Source of the DNA: Lewinellaceae bacterium
GTDB taxonomy: Bacteria; Bacteroidota; Bacteroidia; Chitinophagales; Saprospiraceae
Reading direction: 5' to 3'
Assembly (NCBI GenBank): GCA_020636355.1
Contig: JACJYB010000002.1
Location: 496,001-560,000 of the forward strand
Length of the DNA: 64,000 nucleotides
Shown: positions 25,017 to 33,485 of the stretch, piece by piece
How the letters are laid out: every line of letters starts with the position of its first letter
Position numbering within the stretch: the stretch's first letter is position 1
The notes under the pieces: generated by a model
The model's database searches: none
The model's input: the letters and a program-made list of their open reading frames with translations, nothing else
What the model was told of the DNA's origin: nothing
Position numbers and translations under genes: made by a program

Positions 25017-25062
25017 AACTAATTCAAAATCACTGTGTTCGCAAACAGTCTTTGAATTAGTT
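25017..25062 (-). terminator. Compound hairpin ending the FG-GAP lipoprotein transcript
   Basis: A perfect 12-bp inverted repeat, AACTAATTCAAA (25017-25028) and TTTGAATTAGTT (25051-25062), encloses a second, inner 5-bp pair ACTGT (25032-25036)/ACAGT (25045-25049). On the minus strand it follows the stop at 25091 and is followed by a short T-rich run. It probably separates the upstream operon from glmS. The AT-rich stem makes it a weaker terminator than the one at 31899. Confidence 0.6.
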
Positions 25063-25090
25063 GATCTTTATTAATTAAATGGAACGACCG

Positions 25091-28000
25091 TTATTGTTTA
25101 CTATCAGGCACCGTAACCGGAGACAGGCCGAAGCAAAGCATTGAATCGTTGTTACGACCTACAACAAATAATGGTCCATAATGTGGAGAGTTGATCTGAA
25201 CGACGTTTTGACATTGCCCAAAAGCAACCAAACCGGATTCTCTGGGAGGTATAACCACTGGCTTCCCATCAGGAAAGTCCAGTACAAATCCAGGCGAAGC
25301 ATCGTAGCGTCCAAGTTGAATATTAACCGGAAAAAAATTGCCTACAACAGTGACTTCGGGTTCAGGATCCCGGTCGAGATTTGTCGCCATTCCCTTCTCA
25401 ATGGTGGATACCTGGCCGCTTAGTGGTAATGCATGCATTTCAAATCGCATGGGTGCAACTTGCTCGAAATAACAATTTGCAAGCTGATAGGCCACCAATT
25501 GAACCGCCGTATCTAATACATTAGGGTCAAAGACATCCTTTATATCTGCGCTGGCGAAGTCGTGGTAGGAGTGATATTTTTTTCTGATGGATGGCAGCTG
25601 CCTCACCAGCTCATCCATCGTGGCAAACGATTTGTAGGAACCCCGGTCGTAGTAAGTGAGTACCTGCTCCTGGTCTCCATTGAAGTCAAAATCAGCCAGA
25701 TACAGGATGAGCGGATGCTCGGAGGAAGCTTTTAGCTTTGAATTCAAGCCTAAGTTACCCCCAATAAAATCCAGGTCGCCATCACCATCAAAATCCGCAG
25801 GAATAAAGGTATTCCACCATCCTTCCGAGTGCGCTAATCCCAGATCATTTCCCTTTAACAATTCAAAATGACCCGGCTTGTTCAGGGCGATCATTACCGG
25901 AGACCACTCTCCAGCTATCAGTAAATCCAGGCGGCCATCGCCATCCATATCTGCTACATCAATATCCTGGACCATCCCTACCCCATCTAAAAATGGTGCT
26001 ATTTCAAGGGTTACATCACGAAAATGGCCATGGCCATCATTGGACAAAATGTACGACGAGGCTGGCTTTCCGTAATGCCGTGGTATGGATTTACCACCAA
26101 TGACCAAATCATCATCTCCATCAAGATCTACATCCAGCACTGCCAATGCAGAGGCCGATAATCCTATGGAGGGGAATGAATCACGGACAAAGCGCCCCCC
26201 TTTATTCCTGTAAAACCGCGTGTATGTTTCGGGTGAACTATTGTTGAATTCATTTCCTCCGCTGGCGACAACCAAATCTACATTTCCATCGCCATCAAAA
26301 TCGTGCAGCAAGGCCTCAGCATCTTCGTAATGCGCTTCGGCGTTCCAGAGCGGCTGATTCGTCTGATCCCTGATGAACTGCCCGTTTGCCATTTGTAAAT
26401 AAAGGATGGCCGTATCTCTGCGTGCTGCTCCTATAAATACATCATCCAGTCCATCACCATTCACGTCTCCCACAGCCAGCGCCGGGCCTTCCTGTGAATT
26501 CATATGCGGGATCAATGGCTCCCGATTGAATTCAATAAAACTGTTCTCTTTGTGGGTATGATTCAGATTCGTTTCCTTTGAAAGATCCTTGTAACGATAA
26601 GCCAGCGGGGTAGCGCTCTGTTTTCCTTTCCACGGATAGATTCCCTGGCTCTGGTCCTGACGCAATTCCAAAAATTGATCCGCGCCCACATCGGTAAGGA
26701 GCTGGAAACGGTGGTCAGGCCAGATCACCCACAACGAATCGACAAGTTCGGTTTCTCCCAGCCCAAATGTAGGGCGAAGATCCACAGAGCTTTGGAATCC
26801 TCTAGTTGGGCTTGCATAGCGAACCATTGTTTGTCCATGGGTACGGGCAATGATGCAGGTGCCCACTCCAAATGGGTTTGATCCAGTGCCTTTCAGGACA
26901 ATAGTCAGGTAATGCGCTGAATCCTGAAGCTGATTACGGGTATGATTTTCATAGATAGCCGCAAAATCATTAATGTTATTAACGACCAGATCCAAATCGC
27001 CGTCATTATCAAGATCTGCATAAGCACTGCCATTCGAAAAACTTGGCTGATCCAAGCCCCACTCTCTGGCGACATTGGTAAAGGTCAGATCATGATTATT
27101 ATGGTACAGGTAATTAGGCAATTTGATTTCAGGCATGTGTTGAAATAGTTGAAAATCACGAACCGACACCGTCGGAGCACTAAGTCTTGCCTGAATGGAA
27201 TCGTTGGTTATGAAATTTATGTAATCCAGATCATTAGATCTTCGCAGGATACCATTGGAAACAAAAATATCTTCATAGCCATCCAGATCATAATCACTGA
27301 ACAGGGTACTCCAGCTCCAATCCGATGCATACACTCCGCTCAGCATGCCTATTTCTGAAAACATAGGATTGCCATTTTGCGGATTTGGGCCCCAGTTTAA
27401 TTGGAGGTTATTACGGGCAAATTGATGACCATAACCATATTTTAATTTGTACTGATAGACATCATAAGCATCTTCTGCAGCCGAAGATTTCAGGATAACC
27501 GGGTCTTCCGGCAGCATATCAAGGGTCATGAGTTCATTCCATCCATCGTTATTTATATCTCCCCAATCACAGCCCATGGAAAAGCGTGAAGTATGCTGTA
27601 CGGTCTCATAAAGCGATTCCTTGAACGTGCCATCCTGCTGATTGATATACAGGTAATCGTTCTCGTGAAAATCGTTGGCGATGTAAATATCGGGCCATCC
27701 ATCGTTATTCACATCCGGAGTCATAATGCCGAGTCCATATCCCAGCACCGATGAATAAATCCCTGAAGTAGCCGTTACGTCTGTAAATTGATTCCCGTCA
27801 TTGCGATAGAGCCGGTCCCCGGCAGTGGGGTGCATTTCATCCAATAAGGTATTCCTCTGTCCGAATGTTCCGTTATTATGCACCGAATGATTGAGCAAGT
27901 ACATATCAAGATCGCCATCAAGGTCATAATCGAAAAAAGCAGCTTGCGTTGAATAGGAAGCAATGTCCAGACCATAGGCTTTAGCTTCATCCACAAATTG

Positions 28001-28507
28001 AGGTATACCCTCTGCATCATTGCCCTGATTGATATAAAGTTGATTCCGCTGCTGAAATGTCAGATGGCTTCCCAGCTGACAGACATAGATATCCAACTTC
28101 CCGTCTCCATTGACATCAGCGATGCTCACGCCTGTAGACCACCCCTCCGGCCCAGCCACTCCTGCCGCTTCCGTTACGTCTTTAAACTTAAAATCACCCC
28201 GATTGAGGTATAATTTATTGGATGCCTGATTTGCTGTAAAGAAAAGATCCGTCAGACCGTCGCCATTCAGGTCTCCCACCGCTGTACCTCCCCCATTGTA
28301 GAAATAGAGGTAGTTAAAAATATTCATTTCCGGTGTCGGCTTGAGGTCATTGCGAAATAAAACGCCCGTATGAGTGTGGGACAACAACTCGAACCGTTTT
28401 GGACCTTTTTCACACCCAGGGAAAATCAATAGCAAAAACAATGTACTCACCCAGAAATACGCAGACACCCTTTCAATTTGCCTATTTACCCTTATATGCT
28501 GATTCAT
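25091..28507 (-). CDS. FG-GAP/VCBS-repeat lipoprotein with ASPIC-UnbV domain (CRTAC1-like), copy 2
   Basis: An 1138-residue exported lipoprotein (hydrophobic run followed by FPGC). It is built of FG-GAP/VCBS beta-propeller blades with calcium-binding D-x-N/D-x-D-G-x-x-D loops, e.g. DLNGDGLTD, DVNGDGKLD and DYDLDGDLD, in two halves. Between them, at about residues 540-610, is an ASPIC-UnbV domain (GVGTCII... RGFQSSVDLRPTFGLG... VIWPD). The family resembles cartilage acidic protein 1; its role in Bacteroidota is not established, although genes are often found with SusC/SusD. Its start overlaps the stop of the upstream paralogue by 4 bp (ATGA). Outer-membrane surface location is likely but inferred. 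Confidence 0.87.
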   Translation of the reverse strand: MNQHIRVNRQIERVSAYFWVSTLFLLLIFPGCEKGPKRFELLSHTHTGVLFRNDLKPTPEMNIFNYLYFYNGGGTAVGDLNGDGLTDLFFTANQASNKLYLNRGDFKFKDVTEAAGVAGPEGWSTGVSIADVNGDGKLDIYVCQLGSHLTFQQRNQLYINQGNDAEGIPQFVDEAKAYGLDIASYSTQAAFFDYDLDGDLDMYLLNHSVHNNGTFGQRNTLLDEMHPTAGDRLYRNDGNQFTDVTATSGIYSSVLGYGLGIMTPDVNNDGWPDIYIANDFHENDYLYINQQDGTFKESLYETVQHTSRFSMGCDWGDINNDGWNELMTLDMLPEDPVILKSSAAEDAYDVYQYKLKYGYGHQFARNNLQLNWGPNPQNGNPMFSEIGMLSGVYASDWSWSTLFSDYDLDGYEDIFVSNGILRRSNDLDYINFITNDSIQARLSAPTVSVRDFQLFQHMPEIKLPNYLYHNNHDLTFTNVAREWGLDQPSFSNGSAYADLDNDGDLDLVVNNINDFAAIYENHTRNQLQDSAHYLTIVLKGTGSNPFGVGTCIIARTHGQTMVRYASPTRGFQSSVDLRPTFGLGETELVDSLWVIWPDHRFQLLTDVGADQFLELRQDQSQGIYPWKGKQSATPLAYRYKDLSKETNLNHTHKENSFIEFNREPLIPHMNSQEGPALAVGDVNGDGLDDVFIGAARRDTAILYLQMANGQFIRDQTNQPLWNAEAHYEDAEALLHDFDGDGNVDLVVASGGNEFNNSSPETYTRFYRNKGGRFVRDSFPSIGLSASALAVLDVDLDGDDDLVIGGKSIPRHYGKPASSYILSNDGHGHFRDVTLEIAPFLDGVGMVQDIDVADMDGDGRLDLLIAGEWSPVMIALNKPGHFELLKGNDLGLAHSEGWWNTFIPADFDGDGDLDFIGGNLGLNSKLKASSEHPLILYLADFDFNGDQEQVLTYYDRGSYKSFATMDELVRQLPSIRKKYHSYHDFASADIKDVFDPNVLDTAVQLVAYQLANCYFEQVAPMRFEMHALPLSGQVSTIEKGMATNLDRDPEPEVTVVGNFFPVNIQLGRYDASPGFVLDFPDGKPVVIPPRESGLVAFGQCQNVVQINSPHYGPLFVVGRNNDSMLCFGLSPVTVPDSKQ

Positions 28508-31500
28508 AGTGCCGGGTTAGCCTGTGAATTAATCTGGAATAATCGGGGTGCTTCACTATTTATCAGCACCAATAAATAGGTTTTGTCCCGGATGACCACC
28601 GGCAAAATCTGCTTGACATCTCCCTCCAGGTGCATTCCGGTTTTTGCCAATTCAACGCTCTGCCAGTTTTGCTCTCCCAGGTTCAGAACGATCTGCCCCC
28701 GGCTTGCATCCAATTGGGAGTACTGCGGCGTGAAATTATGTTCATTCCCCCCTAATATAAGGTCCGGTCTTCCGTCTGCGTTAACATCCGAGCAGTTGAT
28801 GGCACATACACAGGAAAACTGGACAGCCTGAGGCAGCGCCTCTATCGAAAATTGTCCGTTTCCATTATTCCAGGCTACACTTGTCTTGAACCAGGTTGCT
28901 TCTTTTACCTGTGCACTGGCCAGCGTTTTCTCGGAGAATAATTGACCCATGGACTTATTGGCAAACTCGATATGTTTCAGGTTTTGCTTTTTGAGACTGA
29001 CTATCTGGGAAGCCAGCTCATCCCGGGTATGAATGGGCATATCCTGTCCGTCAATGGTGCGTGTCAGTATCTTTTCCACCGTTCCGTTGTCATCAAAATC
29101 TGCGAGCCACAATTTGACCGGGTGGGATTCATCCGCGGTAAAAAAGAAATTTTCTCCGCGGTTTCCGAGGATCAGATCCAGGTCGCCATCCTGATCCAGG
29201 TCACTGCATTGCATTCCATTCCACCAACCGGTGAGGTTTTGCAATCCACTATTTATCGGAAGCAACTGATGGTCTTTCCATTGAAATACTTGTGGTGCCA
29301 TCCAATCCCCAACCACGACCAACTCTTTGGCATTGTCGCCATCCACATCAATCCATTGCGCATCCGTGACCATCCCGATGTGTTCAAGTCCCGGGGCTAA
29401 AGAATGGGTTACATCCCGGAAATGACTCTTTCCATCATTTTCTAGCAAATAACTCTGCGGGTCAATCCCATAGACACCAGGAACACTACGGTTGCCGACA
29501 AAAAGATCCAAATCTCCGTCCTGATCAATATCTTCGGCAATAGCAACTGCTGTGTTGAACCCATTGCCAGGAAATGCAAAGGACTGCAGCGCAAATCCTC
29601 CTTTGCCATCATTGAGATACAACCGGTCATGAAAATTGGAAGATCCTGCCCGGCCCCGATTACCTCCGGATCCGACAAACAAATCCAGATCGCCATCGCC
29701 ATCAGCGTCAAAAAATCGCACAGCAGTGTCTTCATAAATTGCATCCCGTAAAAAGGTTCTCGTATCAGAGATCACAAATCCTTCAGGGGATTGTATGTAT
29801 AATAGCCCTGGGACATTGGCCGGCCCTCCTATAAAGACATCTTCCAATCCGTCTCCATTGACGTCACCTGCATCCGCACGTGGCCCTTCTTTCGACAACA
29901 TTTTGAATATCAGGCCTTCCTGATAAAAATCAACGTAATCATCTTCTGGCTGTGCAGCGAAAGGACTTGGTCCCTCCGTGAGGTAGGTGGGAGGACCAAA
30001 ATGCTGAAGGGGAGGCAATTCCGTCCGTTGCACCGTTTTATAGTCTATGGTATAGACCGAATCGCGGGGAAGCTGTCCCAGAACAGTCTGTGTCCGGTCC
30101 GGCCAGATAATCATAACTGAATCAATTGCTGCCATCGTATCCAGACCAAATAAGGTCCGATAATCAACCGACGATTGAAATCCCCTTGAAGGTATCACCT
30201 GGGCATTCCGGATTTGAGCGCCGCTATATACCCGGATGACGGATCCAATGGCAAATGTATTTTCTTGGCCGCCTTTCAGTGCAAACCCGATGTAATGACG
30301 ATGCAATTGCTCGGATGCATTGTTTCGAAAAACAAATGCCTCCTGCTGCAGGTTATTGACTACCAAATCGAGATCACCGTCGTTATCCAGGTCACCATAA
30401 GCAGCTCCATTTGAAAAAGAGGGTTTATCAAAACCCCATTCCTTCCCCGTCGAGTTAAAAGTCAGGTTGCCCTGGTTATGGAACACCTTGTTCAGCTGAG
30501 GCTTTGAGGGCATCTTTGTCAATATTTCATCAATATCTTTCTTCTCTCCCGTAAGTACCATGCGCTGGATCACCTCATTGGCAAAAAAATCACGAAAATC
30601 CTGATCAGTAACATCCTGGAGAATACCATTACACACATAGATATCGCGATACCCGTCATTATCCATATCAAAAAGCAAAGCTCCCCAACTCCAATCGGAA
30701 GCTGCCACGCCGCTGAAATAGGCTATTTCGCTGAAGGAACTATCGCCGTTGTTTAACTGCAGGGTATTCTGCATGAACTGGTTGTAAAAATCACGGGATT
30801 GTTTGAGTTGGAAAGTGGAATAGTTTTCAAACAAGGTCGTCGTTTTCATCCGGTAGTCATCGTCAGGCAGCATTTCAGTAACAAATACCTCCGGATATCC
30901 ATCGTTGTTTACATCCGCCATGTCCGCACCCATAGAAGACAAACTGAGGTGTTTCATCCACTTTTCAATATCCTCCTTAAACGTTCCGTCACGCTGATTG
31001 ATGTATAGGTAATCCCTTTCGAAAAAATCATTGGAGACATAGATGTCAGGATATTGATCACCGTTAATGTCTCCCACCGTCACTCCTAATCCAAAGCCAA
31101 TCAAACTCCCAAAAATATGGGCGTCTTCGCTGACATCAACGAAATGGCCCTGATCGTTACGGAGGAGCTTATCGCCCCCACCCTTCAGAAATTCTTCCAC
31201 CGGCCAGTCTTTGGCACGCAGGTCTCTTTTATTTTGATAATTTAGCGTATTGACGGGAATGAAGCTGTTATTCAGAATGTACGCATCGAGATCGCCGTCC
31301 AGATCATAATCAAAAAATGCGGCATGTGTCGTATAGCCATTTTCATTTAAGCCATAAGCTGCTGCTGATTCTGTAAAGGTGAGATCATGATTATTGATAA
31401 ATAATTCATTCTCCTGATCATCTCCTTTGACATAACCCGCATTACAAACATACAAATCCAACCAGCCATCATTATTGATATCGACCATAACCACCCCGGT

Positions 31501-31869
31501 ACTCCAAGCTTTGGTTCCTCCCGCATTGGATGAAGCGGTTATATCTTCAAAATGAAAGTCGCCTTTATTCAAAAAGAGTTGATTAGCGCCCTGATTCCGC
31601 GTAAAATATACATCTGCCAGTCCGTCATTGTTGATATCGCCGATGGCAACGCCACCTCCGTTGTAAAAATTCCGGTATAATAAGATGTTGAAATCAGCAG
31701 TGTTCTCTACATCGTTGACGAAATGTACCCCGGTTTCCTCAGAGGGCATCAATTCAAAAAGAGTATCTGATTTTATCGCTTCACGACAGGCCCAGAGGCT
31801 AATGATCAGGGTAGACAAAACCGTGCCGGAGACGACCTTCTTCACAAAATCAAAATTAGGTGTTTTCAA
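28504..31869 (-). CDS. FG-GAP/VCBS-repeat lipoprotein with ASPIC-UnbV domain (CRTAC1-like), copy 1
   Basis: An 1121-residue paralogue of the next gene with the same layout: lipoprotein-type signal (SLWAC), N-terminal propeller with DINNDGLAD, DINNDGWLD and DYDLDGDLD, and ASPIC-UnbV at about 540-605 (IGSVIRV... RGFQSSVDYRTLFGL... IIWPD). A second propeller follows with DVNGDGLED, DADGDGDLD and DQDGDLDL. Divergence is spread over the whole length, so the duplication is old. It is the first gene of a two-gene transcript separated from susD by a strong terminator at 31899-31939; its own promoter must lie in the 92 bp between, or it is reached by readthrough. Confidence 0.87.
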   Translation of the reverse strand: MKTPNFDFVKKVVSGTVLSTLIISLWACREAIKSDTLFELMPSEETGVHFVNDVENTADFNILLYRNFYNGGGVAIGDINNDGLADVYFTRNQGANQLFLNKGDFHFEDITASSNAGGTKAWSTGVVMVDINNDGWLDLYVCNAGYVKGDDQENELFINNHDLTFTESAAAYGLNENGYTTHAAFFDYDLDGDLDAYILNNSFIPVNTLNYQNKRDLRAKDWPVEEFLKGGGDKLLRNDQGHFVDVSEDAHIFGSLIGFGLGVTVGDINGDQYPDIYVSNDFFERDYLYINQRDGTFKEDIEKWMKHLSLSSMGADMADVNNDGYPEVFVTEMLPDDDYRMKTTTLFENYSTFQLKQSRDFYNQFMQNTLQLNNGDSSFSEIAYFSGVAASDWSWGALLFDMDNDGYRDIYVCNGILQDVTDQDFRDFFANEVIQRMVLTGEKKDIDEILTKMPSKPQLNKVFHNQGNLTFNSTGKEWGFDKPSFSNGAAYGDLDNDGDLDLVVNNLQQEAFVFRNNASEQLHRHYIGFALKGGQENTFAIGSVIRVYSGAQIRNAQVIPSRGFQSSVDYRTLFGLDTMAAIDSVMIIWPDRTQTVLGQLPRDSVYTIDYKTVQRTELPPLQHFGPPTYLTEGPSPFAAQPEDDYVDFYQEGLIFKMLSKEGPRADAGDVNGDGLEDVFIGGPANVPGLLYIQSPEGFVISDTRTFLRDAIYEDTAVRFFDADGDGDLDLFVGSGGNRGRAGSSNFHDRLYLNDGKGGFALQSFAFPGNGFNTAVAIAEDIDQDGDLDLFVGNRSVPGVYGIDPQSYLLENDGKSHFRDVTHSLAPGLEHIGMVTDAQWIDVDGDNAKELVVVGDWMAPQVFQWKDHQLLPINSGLQNLTGWWNGMQCSDLDQDGDLDLILGNRGENFFFTADESHPVKLWLADFDDNGTVEKILTRTIDGQDMPIHTRDELASQIVSLKKQNLKHIEFANKSMGQLFSEKTLASAQVKEATWFKTSVAWNNGNGQFSIEALPQAVQFSCVCAINCSDVNADGRPDLILGGNEHNFTPQYSQLDASRGQIVLNLGEQNWQSVELAKTGMHLEGDVKQILPVVIRDKTYLLVLINSEAPRLFQINSQANPAL

Positions 31870-31898
31870 TACCTGGTGTCCGTGTGTTTAAGAAAAAT

Positions 31899-31939
31899 AA
31901 AAAGCTGTCCCTGCGCAGAATACCCAAGGACAGCTTTTT
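31899..31939. terminator. Strong intrinsic terminator after susD
   Basis: A perfect 12-bp stem, AAAAAGCTGTCC (31899-31910) and GGACAGCTTTTT (31928-31939), has a 17-nt loop. It lies 23 bp after the susD stop on the minus strand and is followed there by more T residues. It is symmetric enough to work on both strands. It separates susC-susD from the FG-GAP pair. Confidence 0.88.
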
Positions 31940-31961
31940 CGTTTATGGAAATGAACTTAAA

Positions 31962-33464
31962 TCAATATCCAGGATTCTGTGTCAAGTTTGGATTGGAATC
32001 CAACGCTTGCTGAGGGATTGGATACAACACGCGATTTGGATCGGTGGTTGTTTTTGCCTCCCAGGTTCCGGTAAAGGTTCCAAACCGGATCTGATCATCC
32101 CGGCGAAATCCTTCCCAATACAATTCACGTCCGCGTTCATCAAGTACTCCACTTGCATCAATGCTTGCCAAGGCAGGTGCACCGCGTTTTGCACGTAGAT
32201 TATTCACAACATCCAGTGCGGACTCGCTGCTACTTCCACCACGGGCAATGGCTTCCAGTTTATTCATATATACTTCTCCGTAACGGATAATGATGTATTT
32301 GCCTGCATTCGCCGGATGGTATTTAATAGCCCGGATACCTTTATCCGTCGCTGCACCGGCAAGTGGCACATCCGTTGTGAACTGCAAAGACTTTTGAGTC
32401 CTTGAATCCACTAATGGACTTCCATCATCTTTGTATTGCTGCCCGATCAGGAAGCCTCTTCCGATTCCGGAATATTGCGACCCATCTGGTGCCGGATAGT
32501 TACCAATCCGGGGATCACTCTTGTCAAACTTGTTGTAAAAATCTGCCAATGTGGTGAATCCGTTCCAGCCACTTGGGTTCTGATCGTAATGCAACGTCAT
32601 AAACCAGCGGTTCTGAGGGGTACCGGCAACACTATTTAGAATGACCTCTTTCTCAGATGCGGTGGAGAAAATCTTAAAATACTCATCTTCAAGATCGTAG
32701 CCGGATGCTGTTACTGCATCGGCATACTGAATAACCTTTGTCATGTCTCCCGCATCGAAATTATAAGGACCGGCCGGATCTGCTGCCGTAAATACGGCTT
32801 TATTCAGATACAAACGAGATAACAGTGCATTGGCCGCTGCCCGGGTCGCCGTACCGCGACCTCCCGCCATCGGTCCATCATCAGGCAGTCCAGATAGAGC
32901 ATCAGTGAGATCTTTCACGATAAAGTCAAAAGCTTCGGATCTTGACAAAACTCTCGGATCAACATCAACACCTTCCGTGACTTCCCGGAAAGGAACCTGT
33001 CCATAGAAGTCCATGACGTAGTACATATTCAGAGCCCGTAAGAATTTTGCTTCTGCTGCTTGCTGAGGGCTCGGGTTTGAAGCCAGAATTTCATTGCATT
33101 TGTAGGCAAATGAATTGAGCTGGTTCCATACACCCAGAACCTGTGAATGGGTTGCATCCCAGGATTGAGTATGCAAGAGTCGCCATACACCATTATCTCC
33201 CCAGTCTACCCCTCGGGTTGGAGGAATCATTTCATCCGATGGCTGCTCCAATAGAGCATAAATGTTAGCCTGATCGGTATACGATCCCAAGTCATTATAG
33301 GCAGATGCCAATAGGTCGGTAGGATTACCGGCAACAAATCCGCCACCGGTATTCTCTTCCACGATGGAATCAACTTCATTGACTTTAAGATCGGTACAGG
33401 CGGGGATAAGGGTTAAAAGGAATGCCACACCCACTAGTATATTAATTGCTTTTTTCATATTCAT
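31962..33464 (-). CDS. SusD/RagB-family nutrient-binding outer-membrane lipoprotein
   Basis: A 500-residue lipoprotein (signal MKKAINILVGVAFLLTLIPAC, cysteine at residue 23). The SusD fold is helix-rich with TPR-like repeats. Typical features are the N-terminal DLKVNEVDSIVEEN, LRALNMYYVMDFYGQVPFREVTEG, NALLSRLYLNKAVF, IIRYGEVYMNKLEAIARGG and the C-terminal GRELYWEGFRRDDQIRFG ... YPIPQQALDSNPNLTQNPGY ending. It caps the SusC barrel and binds substrate. The ligand is not readable from sequence; no glycoside hydrolase is adjacent. The start is ATG 33464 or 33458. It lies 21 bp after susC. Confidence 0.94.
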   Translation of the reverse strand: MNMKKAINILVGVAFLLTLIPACTDLKVNEVDSIVEENTGGGFVAGNPTDLLASAYNDLGSYTDQANIYALLEQPSDEMIPPTRGVDWGDNGVWRLLHTQSWDATHSQVLGVWNQLNSFAYKCNEILASNPSPQQAAEAKFLRALNMYYVMDFYGQVPFREVTEGVDVDPRVLSRSEAFDFIVKDLTDALSGLPDDGPMAGGRGTATRAAANALLSRLYLNKAVFTAADPAGPYNFDAGDMTKVIQYADAVTASGYDLEDEYFKIFSTASEKEVILNSVAGTPQNRWFMTLHYDQNPSGWNGFTTLADFYNKFDKSDPRIGNYPAPDGSQYSGIGRGFLIGQQYKDDGSPLVDSRTQKSLQFTTDVPLAGAATDKGIRAIKYHPANAGKYIIIRYGEVYMNKLEAIARGGSSSESALDVVNNLRAKRGAPALASIDASGVLDERGRELYWEGFRRDDQIRFGTFTGTWEAKTTTDPNRVLYPIPQQALDSNPNLTQNPGY

Positions 33465-33485
33465 GATCGTAATGAATTTGCTTGA

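Noticed and set aside
24927..25090. glmS ribozyme or other riboswitch before glmS
   Set aside because: Only 164 bp separate the genes, they hold the hairpin of the upstream transcript, and no ribozyme core elements were recognised; glmS ribozymes are mostly found in Firmicutes.
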